Positions 25,933-35,540 of a stretch of 64,000 bases of DNA are shown here, in pieces. The position numbers were made by a program, and so were the translations under genes. The DNA comes from M3007 sp964484205 (GTDB lineage Bacteria; Bacteroidota; Bacteroidia; Chitinophagales; Saprospiraceae): the NCBI GenBank assembly GCA_964484205.1, contig CAZAEZ010000006.1, positions 62,001 through 126,000 on the forward strand, written 5' to 3'. The stretch's first letter is position 1. Each line of letters begins with the position of its first letter. The notes under the pieces are model-generated. The model was not told the DNA's origin. It searched no databases and was given only the letters and a program-made list of their open reading frames with translations.

Positions 25933-28332
25933 ATGCTCAATAAACATATTCGAAAAGTTGCAGTCCTTGGTTCAGGCCTCATGGGCACCGGGATTGCCGC
26001 ACACCTCGCCGGTTGTGGCATGGAAGTGCTCATGTTGGACATCCTGCCACCGGGTTTAAAGGAAACGGAATTAAATAACCCGGCAGCCCGCAACCGGATT
26101 GGCCAAACAGCACTCGCAACAGCATTGAAAGCCAAGCCCGCTCCTTTTTATGATAATAAATTTGCTACCCGGATCACGGTTGGAAATTTTGAAGATGATT
26201 TTCCAAAAATCAAAAACTGCGACTGGATAATTGAAGTGGTGGTGGAACGCCTCGATATTAAAAAACAGGTTTTTGAAAAAGTCGAAAAATACCGCGCCGA
26301 AGGCACGTTGGTTTCGTCGAACACCTCCGGAATTCCGATTCACCTGATGACGGAAGGGCGCAGCGCGGACTTTAAAAAACATTTTCTGGGCACGCACTTT
26401 TTCAATCCGGCACGGTACATGCGTTTGCTGGAAATTATTCCAACTCCGGATACTTCCCCCGACGTGACGGCCTTCTTCATGCACTTTGGAGACATTATTC
26501 TGGGCAAACAAACGGTGCTCTGCAAAGACACACCCGCCTTCATCGCAAACCGCGTGGGGGTGTATGCCATGGCCAAAATTTTCCAACTCACGGAGGAAAT
26601 CGGCCTGGAAATAGCAACGGTGGACACACTCACCGGTCCGGCGATCGGACGCCCCAAAACGGGTACCTTCCGCTTGGGCGATTTAGTCGGTATGGATACG
26701 GCGGCACACGTGATCGATGGCATGCGAAAAAACTGCCCGCATGACGAGCAAATCAACACGTTTGAAATTCCTGCTTTTCTGAAATTTTTGCTGGACAATA
26801 AGTTTTACGGCAATAAATCGGGAAAAGGGTTTTATGAAAAAACAGCCGAGAAAGATGCCAACGGCCGGCCGGTCATTCTGGCGCTGAATCTTAAAACCTT
26901 AAAATACGAAGCATCGAAAAAGGAAAAACTGCCTATTCTCGATACGCTCAAGCAAATTGACGAATTGCCCCGCCGGATGAAAGCCATTTTCAAAGGCACC
27001 GACAAGGGGGCCGAATTGTTGCAGCGTTCGTTTTTGGGTCTTTTTGCTTATGCGTCCAACCGCGTACCGGAAATCAGCGATACCCTTTTCGCTATCGACG
27101 ACGCTCTGCGTGCCGGCTTTGCCTGGGAAAAAGGGCCTTTTGAATACTGGGATATGGTTGGTGTTGAGGAAGGCGTAACAGCGGCTGAAGCCCGTGGAGA
27201 AAAAATTGCACCATGGGTAAAAGAAATGCTGAAAGCGGGCCACACCGGTTTTTACAAATTAACCGATGGCAAACGTTCCTGTTACAACCCGGCCACAAAA
27301 AAGTATGACCCCTTGCCTGGTGGCGAAGCCTTTATCGTGCTGGATGCTTACCGCGATAAAAAACCGGTGTATCAAAATGCCGAAGTAACGTTGCACGATA
27401 TCGGCGACGGCGTGCTTTGCCTGGAATTTCATTCCAAAATGAATGCCATCGGCGAAGGGATACTTCGGGGTTTGAACGAATCGGTCCGTATCGCCGAAGA
27501 GGAAGGATGGAAAGGTTTGGTCATTGGCAATAACGCGCAAAACTTTACAGTTGGCGCCAACCTGATGATGATTGCCATGATGGCCTACCAACAGGAATGG
27601 GATGAGTTGAACATGGCCGTTAACCTGTTTCAACAAACATCGATGCGTCTGCGCTACTCCGCTGTGCCGGTAGTTATGGCTACGCAGGGGTATGTTTTTG
27701 GCGGCGGTTGTGAATTTGCCATGCATTGCGACGGCGTAATGGCTGCCGCTGAAAGTTATGTCGGGCTGGTGGAAGTGGGCGTCGGTCTCATTCCAGGAGG
27801 CGCCGGCACCAAAGAATTTGCGGTACGCGCCTCCGACGAATACAACCGCGAAGGCGATGTTCAAATACCAACCCTGATTGAAAAGTTCAAAACCATTGCA
27901 ACAGCTCAAGTGGCTACATCCGCGAATCAGGCATTCAACTACGGTTATTTGTTGCCCGAAAAAGATCAGATCGTTTACAATACGGCTCGAAATATTGGCG
28001 AGGCAAAAGCCAGGGTGCTCGAACTTAGTGACAACTATACGACGCCCATTCCCCGGAAAGACATCCTGGTTTTGGGCCGAACAGGTTTGGGCGCGTTATA
28101 CATCGCAGCACATTCACTCAAATTGGGCAATTACGCCAGCGAACACGATATCAAAATTGCTAAAAAAATTGCCTGGGTGCTTTGCGGCGGTGATTTGACC
28201 AGTCCGCAGGAAGTGTCTGAAAAGTACCTGCTCGATCTCGAACGTGAAGCCTTTCTGAGTTTATGTGGTGAAAAGAAAACATTAGAGCGTATCCAGCATA
28301 TGCTGGAAACCGGGAAACCACTCCGGAATTAG
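25933..28332 (+). CDS. fadN: 3-hydroxyacyl-CoA dehydrogenase / enoyl-CoA hydratase (FadN type)
   Basis: The 799-residue bifunctional enzyme starts with a Rossmann NAD-binding site KVAVLGSGLMGTGIAAHLAG (GxGxxG at about residues 12-17). The 3HCDH body includes FLGTHFFNPARYM, and the dehydrogenase C-domain follows. The enoyl-CoA hydratase/crotonase unit is at the C-terminal end (FTVGANLMMIAM, GYVFGGGCEFAMHCD, GLVEVGVGLIPGGAGT). Dehydrogenase first and hydratase last, at about 800 residues, is the FadN order and not the FadB/FadJ order. It carries out the hydration and oxidation steps of fatty acid beta-oxidation in the cytosol. The thiolase gene follows 65 bp downstream, giving a fadN-fadA pair. 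Confidence 0.9.
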   Translation: MLNKHIRKVAVLGSGLMGTGIAAHLAGCGMEVLMLDILPPGLKETELNNPAARNRIGQTALATALKAKPAPFYDNKFATRITVGNFEDDFPKIKNCDWIIEVVVERLDIKKQVFEKVEKYRAEGTLVSSNTSGIPIHLMTEGRSADFKKHFLGTHFFNPARYMRLLEIIPTPDTSPDVTAFFMHFGDIILGKQTVLCKDTPAFIANRVGVYAMAKIFQLTEEIGLEIATVDTLTGPAIGRPKTGTFRLGDLVGMDTAAHVIDGMRKNCPHDEQINTFEIPAFLKFLLDNKFYGNKSGKGFYEKTAEKDANGRPVILALNLKTLKYEASKKEKLPILDTLKQIDELPRRMKAIFKGTDKGAELLQRSFLGLFAYASNRVPEISDTLFAIDDALRAGFAWEKGPFEYWDMVGVEEGVTAAEARGEKIAPWVKEMLKAGHTGFYKLTDGKRSCYNPATKKYDPLPGGEAFIVLDAYRDKKPVYQNAEVTLHDIGDGVLCLEFHSKMNAIGEGILRGLNESVRIAEEEGWKGLVIGNNAQNFTVGANLMMIAMMAYQQEWDELNMAVNLFQQTSMRLRYSAVPVVMATQGYVFGGGCEFAMHCDGVMAAAESYVGLVEVGVGLIPGGAGTKEFAVRASDEYNREGDVQIPTLIEKFKTIATAQVATSANQAFNYGYLLPEKDQIVYNTARNIGEAKARVLELSDNYTTPIPRKDILVLGRTGLGALYIAAHSLKLGNYASEHDIKIAKKIAWVLCGGDLTSPQEVSEKYLLDLEREAFLSLCGEKKTLERIQHMLETGKPLRN

Positions 28333-28397
28333 TCTTTTCAACATTGTTTTTACAAAAAAACTACTTTCACAAGTCAACTAAAAAATAGTCACCAAAT

Positions 28398-29570
28398 ATG
28401 GAAGCATATATCATTTCAGGATATCGAACCGCCGTTGGAAAAGCCGGTAAAGGTGGGTTCAAAAGTACCCGGCCCGATGACCTGGCGATTGAGGTGATTC
28501 AACATTTGATCAAACAAACCCCGGGGCTTGAGCCCGGAATGGTCGATGACGTTATCGTTGGTTGCGCCAACCCGGAGGGTGAGCAGGGACTGCAAATTGG
28601 CCGCTTGATCGCCGTACGGGCTTTGGGAAAAGACGTGCCCGGTATGACTGTGAATCGCTATTGCGCCTCGGGGCTTGAAACGATTAGCATTGCCGTGGCT
28701 AAAATCCGGTCGGGAATGGGGCACTGCTACATTGCTGGTGGCGCCGAGAGTATGAGCCTGATTCCAATGACCGGGTATAAATTGGCGCCCAACTACAACA
28801 TTGCAGCCAATACACCGGACTACCTGGTTGGTATGGGCCTTACCGCAGAGGCGGTGGCGCAGAAATACGGTATTTCGCGTGAAGCGGCCGATGCGTTTTC
28901 ACTGGGCTCACATACAAAAGCAGCAGCAGCAATTGACAATGGCAATTTTTCGGATGGCATCGTCCCAATTAATGTGACCGAAGTATGGGTTGAAAATGAC
29001 AAACGGAAAGAGCGCGAATTCACGGTAGACACAGACGAAGGTGTCCGTCGTGATACGTCCCTGGAGGGTCTGGCCAAACTCCGCCCTGCGTTTGCCAACG
29101 GAGGAATTGTCACTGCAGGTAATTCCTCGCAAACTTCGGACGGGGCTGCATTCGTACTGGTAATGTCGGAAGAAATGATGCAGATGCTCGGCTTAAAACC
29201 GGTAGCGCGCTTGGCAGCTTGCGCCGTTGCCGGGGTAGATCCGCTGTTCATGGGCATTGGTCCGGTAGCCGCAATTCCAAAGGCCCTGAAACAAGCCGGA
29301 CTAAAATTGGATGATGTTGAGCAAATTGAACTCAATGAAGCCTTCGCAGTCCAGGCCCTGGCAGTCATACAAGAAGCGGGACTAAACCCCGACCTTGTCA
29401 ATGTAAACGGTGGCGCTATTGCACTTGGGCACCCGTTGGGTTGCACAGGTGCAAAGTTGTCGGTTCAACTGCTCAACGAAATGCGTCGGCGCAATCAAAA
29501 ATATGGTATGGTAACGGCATGTGTTGGTGGAGGGCAAGGTATTGCCGGGATTTATGAGCGCCTGAATTAA
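28398..29570 (+). CDS. fadA: acetyl-CoA C-acyltransferase (thiolase) FadA
   Basis: A 390-residue thiolase that cleaves 3-ketoacyl-CoA to acetyl-CoA and a shortened acyl-CoA. The nucleophile is C89 in NRYCASGLETI; NVNGGAIALGHPLGCTGAK holds the catalytic His, and CVGGGQGIAGIYE the second Cys. ELNEAFAVQAL is also conserved. The length is typical. It follows fadN on the same strand, and together the two supply the last three reactions of beta-oxidation; the acyl-CoA dehydrogenase is elsewhere. A strong hairpin terminator follows at 29596-29633. Confidence 0.95.
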   Translation: MEAYIISGYRTAVGKAGKGGFKSTRPDDLAIEVIQHLIKQTPGLEPGMVDDVIVGCANPEGEQGLQIGRLIAVRALGKDVPGMTVNRYCASGLETISIAVAKIRSGMGHCYIAGGAESMSLIPMTGYKLAPNYNIAANTPDYLVGMGLTAEAVAQKYGISREAADAFSLGSHTKAAAAIDNGNFSDGIVPINVTEVWVENDKRKEREFTVDTDEGVRRDTSLEGLAKLRPAFANGGIVTAGNSSQTSDGAAFVLVMSEEMMQMLGLKPVARLAACAVAGVDPLFMGIGPVAAIPKALKQAGLKLDDVEQIELNEAFAVQALAVIQEAGLNPDLVNVNGGAIALGHPLGCTGAKLSVQLLNEMRRRNQKYGMVTACVGGGQGIAGIYERLN

Positions 29571-29595
29571 GTGCTGCTGTTGCATCTTTAAGCAG

Positions 29596-29633
29596 GGGCT
29601 GTTTTCGTTTACCATACGGAAACAGCCCTTTTT
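29596..29633 (+). terminator. Rho-independent terminator after fadA
   Basis: GGGCTGTTTTCG (29596-29607) pairs with CGGAAACAGCCC (29617-29628) and is followed by TTTTT. It starts 26 bp after the fadA stop. Confidence 0.85.
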
Positions 29634-29701
29634 AGTTTGGCTAAAAAGATTTGAATTACTAAAAACATGTTTTCGCCAAATATCAATTAACACTACGCAA
29701 G

Positions 29702-29709
29702 TACCTTTG
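29702..29709 (+). promoter_or_regulatory. -7 element of the OmpA/PD40 gene
   Basis: TACCTTTG is a perfect TAnnTTTG match, 20 bp before the ATG at 29730 and downstream of the fadA terminator, so this gene starts its own transcript with a short leader. Confidence 0.65.
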
Positions 29710-29729
29710 CACTTAATCAAAATCCCGCA

Positions 29730-31343
29730 ATGAGCAAGTTCGTTTTTGTATTCATCCTGGCCCCTTTTTTTATTCAAGCCCAGGAAAATTATTTCCAATT
29801 GGAAAAGCTGCCGGAATTTATCAACTCCAGGTACGATGAAATTACTCCTGTTCCCAGTCGCGACGGCAATACGCTCTATTTTACCCGGGTCGCTTACCCG
29901 GAGTTCAACCGCTATCTTTTTCTGGACAGTGTGGATTTGTACAAAAAATACCCAACGGAAAAGTATGAGCGGTTGCTTCGCAACATCTACTCCGAGCTGG
30001 CCGGCAGACCTGTAAAAGATCCTGCCGCATCAACATTCAATCAGGATGTATGGGTCACCGAAGGAGATTCTGCCAATTTTTACTTCCTGATGCATCCACG
30101 TGAGCCGCTGAACAATGCACTCCCCAACAGCATTGTTGCCATCACGCCCGACCCCAATGCTTTTTATTGTATCAATCAATTTTCAGAAAAAGGGGATATG
30201 GCCAAAGGATTCTCGCTGATCAGCCGTGTGGATAGTTTATGGAACCACCCTACCCCGGTCGAAATTGACGAATACTACACCATTACATCCGATGTGAATC
30301 TGACTATGAGTTTTGATGGCCAGGTGTTGATTTTGTCTGCGGTTCGGCACGATTCGCGCGACATGGATTTGTACGTCTGCTTCAATAAAAGTGGAAATAG
30401 TTGGAGCGCTCCTCAACATTTGGGCACTGTAATTAACTCGGAAAAACGCGAAACGACGCCCTATTTATCGGAAGATAACACGACACTTTTCTTCTCGTCT
30501 AATCGCTGGGAAAGCTCCGGGGGGAATGACATTTTTATGAGCAAGCGGCTGGATGATACCTGGAAAAACTGGTCAAGGCCGGTACGTGTTGTGCAGCCAG
30601 TAAATTCCAGCGCCGATGACAGCCAACCTTATTTTAACATGACCTCGGGCTACCTGTATTTCACCTCCACCCGGGACGGCAACAGTGATATTTTCCGGGT
30701 ACGGATTGCCCCGCCCCAACCGACTGAGTTTACTATCCGGGGACGAATTTTTAATCGAAAAACCCGCGACCTCATGCCCAATACAACCGTGCGTTATGGC
30801 ATAGCGAATGGCCCCAAAAATATCCTTACCTCTTCAGATGGATTTTTTACACTCAAAATCCCCAAAGGTGTGGCCTTTGAACTCACCCCTGAAAAGGGTG
30901 CTTTTGCCGGATTGACAGAAACAGTTTTGTTCCGCCGCGACTATTATTTTTTCCAGGATTATTACCAAATCGATCTCTGGCTGGAACCACTTGAAGTGAA
31001 CGATAAAATTGAACTTCAGCCAATCTACTTTCAACAATCCAAGGCTGTCATCCTGGAAAAATCCTATACCGAGTTGGAGCGCCTGGCCACTATAATGCTG
31101 GAAAACCCGACGCTTAAAATCCGCATTGAAGGACACACGGATAATGTAGGTCAGCCCGACGATTTATTCCGGCTTTCGGAGGAAAGAGCCGCAGCGATCC
31201 GCAACTTTTTGATCGAAAAATCCATAGCTGCACACCGCATTGAAACCGTTGGACAAGGGCCCAAATTTCCCATAACTGATAACAGCACCGATGAACTCCG
31301 TTCGCAGAATCGCCGGGTAGAAATCATTATAACTAAAATCTAA
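29730..31343 (+). CDS. OmpA-family protein with PD40 (WD40-like) beta-propeller
   Basis: The 537-residue envelope protein has a short signal peptide (MSKFVFVFILAPFFIQA). A PD40-type propeller follows, with repeats such as TLYFTRVAYPEFNRY, TLFFSSNRWESSGGNDIFMS and GYLYFTSTRDGNSDIFRV (about 40-330), then a carboxypeptidase-regulatory-like beta domain (FTIRGRIFNRKTRDLMPNT). The C-terminal OmpA peptidoglycan-binding domain shows IEGHTDNVGQPDDLFRLSEE and RSQNRRVEI. Such proteins tether the outer membrane to peptidoglycan; PorE of the T9SS has a related domain mix, but several paralogues are usual per genome, so I do not assign that name. thrC follows 42 bp downstream with a parS site in the gap. 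Confidence 0.85.
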   Translation: MSKFVFVFILAPFFIQAQENYFQLEKLPEFINSRYDEITPVPSRDGNTLYFTRVAYPEFNRYLFLDSVDLYKKYPTEKYERLLRNIYSELAGRPVKDPAASTFNQDVWVTEGDSANFYFLMHPREPLNNALPNSIVAITPDPNAFYCINQFSEKGDMAKGFSLISRVDSLWNHPTPVEIDEYYTITSDVNLTMSFDGQVLILSAVRHDSRDMDLYVCFNKSGNSWSAPQHLGTVINSEKRETTPYLSEDNTTLFFSSNRWESSGGNDIFMSKRLDDTWKNWSRPVRVVQPVNSSADDSQPYFNMTSGYLYFTSTRDGNSDIFRVRIAPPQPTEFTIRGRIFNRKTRDLMPNTTVRYGIANGPKNILTSSDGFFTLKIPKGVAFELTPEKGAFAGLTETVLFRRDYYFFQDYYQIDLWLEPLEVNDKIELQPIYFQQSKAVILEKSYTELERLATIMLENPTLKIRIEGHTDNVGQPDDLFRLSEERAAAIRNFLIEKSIAAHRIETVGQGPKFPITDNSTDELRSQNRRVEIIITKI

Positions 31344-31348
31344 AGAAA

Positions 31349-31364
31349 TGTTCCACGTGGAACA
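31349..31364. promoter_or_regulatory. parS centromere site (perfect 16-bp palindrome)
   Basis: TGTTCCACGTGGAACA is a perfect palindrome and matches the widely conserved ParB-binding parS consensus (TGTTnCACGTGnAACA). It sits in the short gap between the OmpA-family gene and thrC. parS sites normally lie close to the chromosome origin. Confidence 0.8.
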
Positions 31365-31385
31365 ATGCATCCAATTTAACCTTCC

Positions 31386-32699
31386 ATGCAACTAAACAGT
31401 ACGAATAATCCATCGCTACAAGTCAGTTTTAAAGAAGCCTTATTTCAAGGACTCCCCGCTGACAATGGACTTTTTATGCCAATACAAATCCCGGAAATAC
31501 CCAGGGAATTTATCCGCCAATTGGATCAGTATTCCTTTCAGGAAATAGCCTTTCAAATAGCAAAGGCATTACTTGACGGCGAAATACCGGATCGGGATTT
31601 GCAAAAACTAATAGATGACGCTATCACTTTTCCCGCGCCAGTGGTCATGCTTGACGACCAAACAGCCGTACTTGAACTTTTTCATGGCCCGTCATTAGCA
31701 TTCAAAGATTTTGGGGCCCGGTTTATGGCCAAGACCATGGCCTACTTTAATCAGGAAACAGACAAAGACCTTATCATTTTAGTGGCTACTTCAGGCGATA
31801 CTGGTGGTGCCGTGGCAGCTGGGTTTCATCAAACACCAGGTATCCAGGTCGTAATTCTTTATCCCTCGGGAAAAGTTAGTCCACTGCAGGAAAAACAATT
31901 GACGACCCTGGGGCACAATATTCACGCCTTTGAGGTGGCGGGCACTTTTGACGATTGCCAGGCGCTGGTTAAACAAGCCTTTTTAGACCAAACCTTGCGC
32001 ACCAGACTCAGCCTTAGTTCTGCCAACAGCATTAATATTGCCCGGTTAATCCCACAGATATTTTATTACTGGGAAGCATACAAACAAGTTTACCGAAAGG
32101 GCAAACCGGTTGTTTTTGTAGTTCCATCCGGCAACTTTGGGAATTTAACAGCGGGACTTATCGCGCAAAAGATGGGGCTGCCGGTGCAGCACTTCGTTGC
32201 TGCCACGAACGCCAACGATATCGTTCCTAAATATTTAACTTCGGGAAAATACTATCCGCAACCTTCAGTCCCCACCCTATCTAATGCAATGGATGTCGGA
32301 AACCCATCTAACTTTTCGAGAATTTTGGACCTGTATGGTTCCACGTGGAACATTGTAAAAAACCATATTTCAGGTTATGCCTTTTCGGATACAGAAACTG
32401 CGAATGCCATGCAGCAAATCTACCAACGATACAACTACATCATGGATCCACACGGAGCAGTTGGTTATCTGGCCTGGAGAAAGTATCAGGAAGAAATTCA
32501 AAACGAGGCACTGGGGGTTATTTTTGAAACCGCCCATCCGGCTAAGTTTTTGGAGGATGTGGAACGCATTTTAAGTCAAAAAATAAATATTCCGGGTAGC
32601 CTGCAAGCCTTGCAAACCAAGGAAAAAAAATCAATCCCCTTAGCCGTGAATTATCCGGAATTCAAAAGCCGTTTGTTGGAATACTTTGAAAAGAGGTAG
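31386..32699 (+). CDS. thrC: threonine synthase ThrC
   Basis: The 437-residue PLP enzyme makes threonine from O-phosphohomoserine, the last step of the pathway. The PLP lysine is K107 in HGPSLAFKDFGARFMAK, and phosphate-binding and serine-rich loops are seen in LVATSGDTGGAVAAGF and VPSGNFGNLTAG. SSANSINIARLIPQIFYYW is also family-typical. The length fits the shorter bacterial class of threonine synthases. The homoserine kinase and aspartokinase genes are not in the window. A second parS-like palindrome lies inside the coding sequence at 32337-32352. Confidence 0.95.
   Translation: MQLNSTNNPSLQVSFKEALFQGLPADNGLFMPIQIPEIPREFIRQLDQYSFQEIAFQIAKALLDGEIPDRDLQKLIDDAITFPAPVVMLDDQTAVLELFHGPSLAFKDFGARFMAKTMAYFNQETDKDLIILVATSGDTGGAVAAGFHQTPGIQVVILYPSGKVSPLQEKQLTTLGHNIHAFEVAGTFDDCQALVKQAFLDQTLRTRLSLSSANSINIARLIPQIFYYWEAYKQVYRKGKPVVFVVPSGNFGNLTAGLIAQKMGLPVQHFVAATNANDIVPKYLTSGKYYPQPSVPTLSNAMDVGNPSNFSRILDLYGSTWNIVKNHISGYAFSDTETANAMQQIYQRYNYIMDPHGAVGYLAWRKYQEEIQNEALGVIFETAHPAKFLEDVERILSQKINIPGSLQALQTKEKKSIPLAVNYPEFKSRLLEYFEKR
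32337..32352. promoter_or_regulatory. second parS-like site, inside thrC
   Basis: GGTTCCACGTGGAACA differs from the parS 16-mer only at the first base; the inner 14 bases are a perfect palindrome. It lies 988 bp from the first site. Within thrC it encodes GSTWN, so its bases are partly constrained by coding. Confidence 0.65.
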
Positions 32700-32723
32700 T
32701 AAAAAATTGGGAAAGAGTCTTGG

Positions 32724-33503
32724 CTAGGCCTCTACCTTTTCCCGGCTTACTTCTTCCAGGAATGCGCTCAAAATATTATTGAATTCTTCCGGCTTTTCCA
32801 TCATTGGAGCATGGCCACATTCATCGAGAAAGTGCAGCCTGGAATCTGAAATTAATTCGTGGAACTTATCCGCAACAAAAGGCGGAGTCACTGTATCCTG
32901 CTTACCCCAAATCAACAAGGCAGGCGCCTTTATTTTGTGCAATTTATCGGCAAGATTATGCCGGACTGCCGATTTAGCCGTGGCAACCACCCGGATCGCC
33001 TTATTCCGGTCATTCACAATTCCAAAGACTTCGTCGACCAATTCTTTCGTCGCAACAGATGGGTCATAAAAGGTATCACCTGTTTTGCGTTTGATATATT
33101 CGTAATCTCCGCGTTTGGGGAAAGCAGTGCCAAATGCACTTTCGAACAACCCGGAGCTCCCGGTAAGTGTAATTGAAGCAATTCGTTCCGGGTGCGCCAG
33201 TGCATATAGCAAAGCGATATGACCGCCAAGGGAATTTCCTACCAAATGGACTTTTTCGTAATTCTTATATTCCACAAACCGGGTTACAAAATTTACCAAC
33301 CCCATGACGGACACCTCAAATATCGGCATTTCATAAATCGGAAGAATAGGTATGACAACATTGTATTGATCAGAGAAACGCTTGAAAATTCCTTCAAAGT
33401 TGCTTAAGGCGCCAAACAAACCATGCAGCAGTAATAATGTTTCCCCATCCGATCCGGACTCAATATATTTAAATCCGGCTTCTTCTTTTACCGAAATGTC
33501 CAT
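32724..33503 (-). CDS. alpha/beta-fold hydrolase
   Basis: The ATG at 33503 (MDISVKEEAGFKYIESGSDG) is chosen over a TTG codon 21 bases upstream, giving 259 residues. The fold is clear: oxyanion-loop LLLLHGLFGALSNF, nucleophile elbow GNSLGGHIALLYALAHPERI with the catalytic Ser, Asp region PALLIWGKQDTVTPPFVAD, and a final His in LDECGHAPMMEKPEEFN. It resembles the hydrolases of meta-cleavage products and BioH/MhpC-like esterases. The substrate cannot be told from the sequence. It converges with thrC. Confidence 0.85.
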   Translation of the reverse strand: MDISVKEEAGFKYIESGSDGETLLLLHGLFGALSNFEGIFKRFSDQYNVVIPILPIYEMPIFEVSVMGLVNFVTRFVEYKNYEKVHLVGNSLGGHIALLYALAHPERIASITLTGSSGLFESAFGTAFPKRGDYEYIKRKTGDTFYDPSVATKELVDEVFGIVNDRNKAIRVVATAKSAVRHNLADKLHKIKAPALLIWGKQDTVTPPFVADKFHELISDSRLHFLDECGHAPMMEKPEEFNNILSAFLEEVSREKVEA

Positions 33504-33724
33504 TGTTTTATTTAGAAAATTCAAAAATCTTATGACAAAAATAGAAAAAATGCCCGATTAACAAGGAGGATACCATTGGGCTCGTTTTATGATTTGAGCA
33601 ACAAAATTCAATACACAAAACACTTCAATCTTTTACAAGGATGGCAAGGTACAATTCTGAAAGCAAAGAATAATGTCGTTCAAATACTTTTGTGGAGAAC
33701 CTGTAAATAATAGTTGAAACAAGT

Positions 33725-33796
33725 GTGGATAACGATAAAGCAGGTGTGAACTACGCAATTCTTGCTTTTTCCACACTCGCTTCTATTTTTCCACAA
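33725..33796. other. cluster of three consensus DnaA boxes
   Basis: TTATCCACA on the minus strand at 33725-33733, and TTTTCCACA on the plus strand at 33768-33776 and 33788-33796, all fitting TTWTnCACA. They straddle the 3' end of ctaA and the 247-bp gap 33504-33750. See the larger group at 35030-35399. Confidence 0.55.
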
Positions 33797-34851
33797 TTCA
33801 ACAGATACGTAACATATAATACCGCACTAAGCAACAAAACTGCCCCCCCCTGATGGAACACGCCTAAGGCTACAGGAATATGACCAATACAATTAATTAA
33901 AGTCAAAATTCCGAGTGTAACCTGCAGGAAAAGTGCGAAAAGCATAAAGATAATCCCTTTGCGCAGCCGCCCTGAAATATCCAAACGAATGACCCTCCAG
34001 GAAAAGTATAACAACATGATTGTCAGCAAATAAGCCGTATTACGATGCAAAAATTGAATTAATGCCGGCATAAAGGGATTAGAATCATATGCAGTGAAAC
34101 TATCCAGCGTCCACTGAGAAGAATCCAATAAAACTGAAGGAAGAAAGTCACCTTGCATAGCAGGCCAGGTTGGATAAAACAGGCCCGCTTTCGTACCCGA
34201 CATCAGTGCGCCGAATGCAATCTGAACAAAGGTAAGCAGGAACAAAAACCAACTGAATTTCCCCAACATTCGATTGTGGAAAACAGTAGATTTCAGACCG
34301 AAAGCAATAAAAGTTGTCCACAATAAATAGCTGAAAATTACCAACGCCATGCAGAGATGCAAGGTCAGATTGTATGCATTAACCCAGGGGCGCTCAATCA
34401 ATCCACTGGCAACCATCGCCCATCCAAAAAAACCTTCCAACCCGGCCAATAATACCACCACGATCAACCGTGGCACTAAGGTCCGGGAAAACATACCTCG
34501 CCATAAAAACCAGGCGAACGGAATGATAAATACAAAAAACATCAAGCGTGCCCACAAACGATGAAAGTACTCCCAGAAGTAAATAAACTTAAAGTCGGAT
34601 AAGGTGATTCCCTGGTTGATCTTCTGGTATTGTGGCGTTGCTTTGTACAGATCGAATGCCTCCTGCCAGGCTGCAGCACTTAAGGGTGGTACCGTCCCTG
34701 TGACAACCTCCCAGCGGGTGATACTCAAGCCACTTCCCGTAAGCCGTGTTACGCCGCCAATAATAATTTGAAAAAAAATCATGATAAGCCCGGTAATCAG
34801 CCAGATCCGAACAATTTTGGGCACCCTGGTATTTTCTACATATCGAAACAT
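33751..34851 (-). CDS. ctaA: heme A synthase (COX15/CtaA)
   Basis: The 366-residue protein is very hydrophobic with about eight membrane helices. It opens with RIWLITGLIMIFFQIIIGGV and TRLTGSGLSITRWEVVTGTV, the conserved first-helix block of COX15/CtaA. FIYFWEYFHRLWAR and IQFLHRNTAYLLTIMLL contain the heme-ligating histidines, and a repeated C-terminal half is seen. The enzyme oxidises the C8 methyl of heme O to give heme A for cytochrome oxidase in the inner membrane, pointing to aerobic respiration. The heme O synthase and oxidase genes are not in the window. The gene lies between two clusters of DnaA boxes. Confidence 0.92.
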   Translation of the reverse strand: MFRYVENTRVPKIVRIWLITGLIMIFFQIIIGGVTRLTGSGLSITRWEVVTGTVPPLSAAAWQEAFDLYKATPQYQKINQGITLSDFKFIYFWEYFHRLWARLMFFVFIIPFAWFLWRGMFSRTLVPRLIVVVLLAGLEGFFGWAMVASGLIERPWVNAYNLTLHLCMALVIFSYLLWTTFIAFGLKSTVFHNRMLGKFSWFLFLLTFVQIAFGALMSGTKAGLFYPTWPAMQGDFLPSVLLDSSQWTLDSFTAYDSNPFMPALIQFLHRNTAYLLTIMLLYFSWRVIRLDISGRLRKGIIFMLFALFLQVTLGILTLINCIGHIPVALGVFHQGGAVLLLSAVLYVTYLLNCGKIEASVEKARIA

Positions 34852-35540
34852 GGAAGAAGTTTTTCTATAAATTACAAGACATCCGAGGATATCGGATTTA
34901 TCAACCGCATTTAAAACAAAACAAAAATAGGCGGCTTTTCGTCAGTCACTTTCCACCATTCTGTAATTGATAATAATAATAAACTAGTTAATAAATTAAA
35001 TTCCAATGCTATCATCAGGGCTGTTAGCTTGTGGAAAACGGTATAACTGTAAATAGCGATTTTTTTCTCCATGCTCGAATTGTACTTATACACAGCCACG
35101 CTCTGTTTGAGTAGATTCATATTCAACGGTTTGTGCGGTATTCAACAGGTTTGTTAGGAAGTACTATTCAATACATCTTGGTCGTTTTAAAATGGCTTTT
35201 GCTGTTAATTACCGTTGGTGATTCGCCTGTTTCTACACAGCCTGTTGCCCGATTCTAACGAAATGGGTCATTCGCCCTTGGGCATGTTGGTATCCCTGTT
35301 TTTACTAAAAAGTTTTCCACAGAACGACTTCCGAAAGTCTGCAAAGTCGGGCTCTGAAAATCAGGCATTTAGAAATTTGGCTATTTGTGCTGTGGATAAG
35401 TATGTCAAACAAAAAATTTATATTTAAATTGGCCTATAATTATATTCATTTTCAATTACTTAGAGTTGCTTTGATCTAATATCCGATCCATTATCCCCAG
35501 GAAAAGCCTGGTTTAATTAAAACAATTTTTCAAACGACAT
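34852..35540. other. candidate replication origin (AT-rich gap with four DnaA boxes)
   Basis: A 689-bp stretch with no convincing gene. It contains consensus DnaA boxes at 35030-35038 (minus, TTTTCCACA), 35086-35094 (plus, TTATACACA), 35313-35321 (plus, TTTTCCACA) and 35391-35399 (minus, TTATCCACA). A very AT-rich block of about 40 bp at 34964-35003 could be the unwinding element. With three more boxes at 33725-33796 and two parS sites 3-4 kb away this is a good oriC candidate. dnaA itself is not in the window, which is not unusual in Bacteroidota. Confidence 0.6.

Noticed and set aside
34911..35126. 71-codon minus-strand frame in the candidate origin region
   Set aside because: AT-rich, no homology features, covers DnaA boxes; probably chance.
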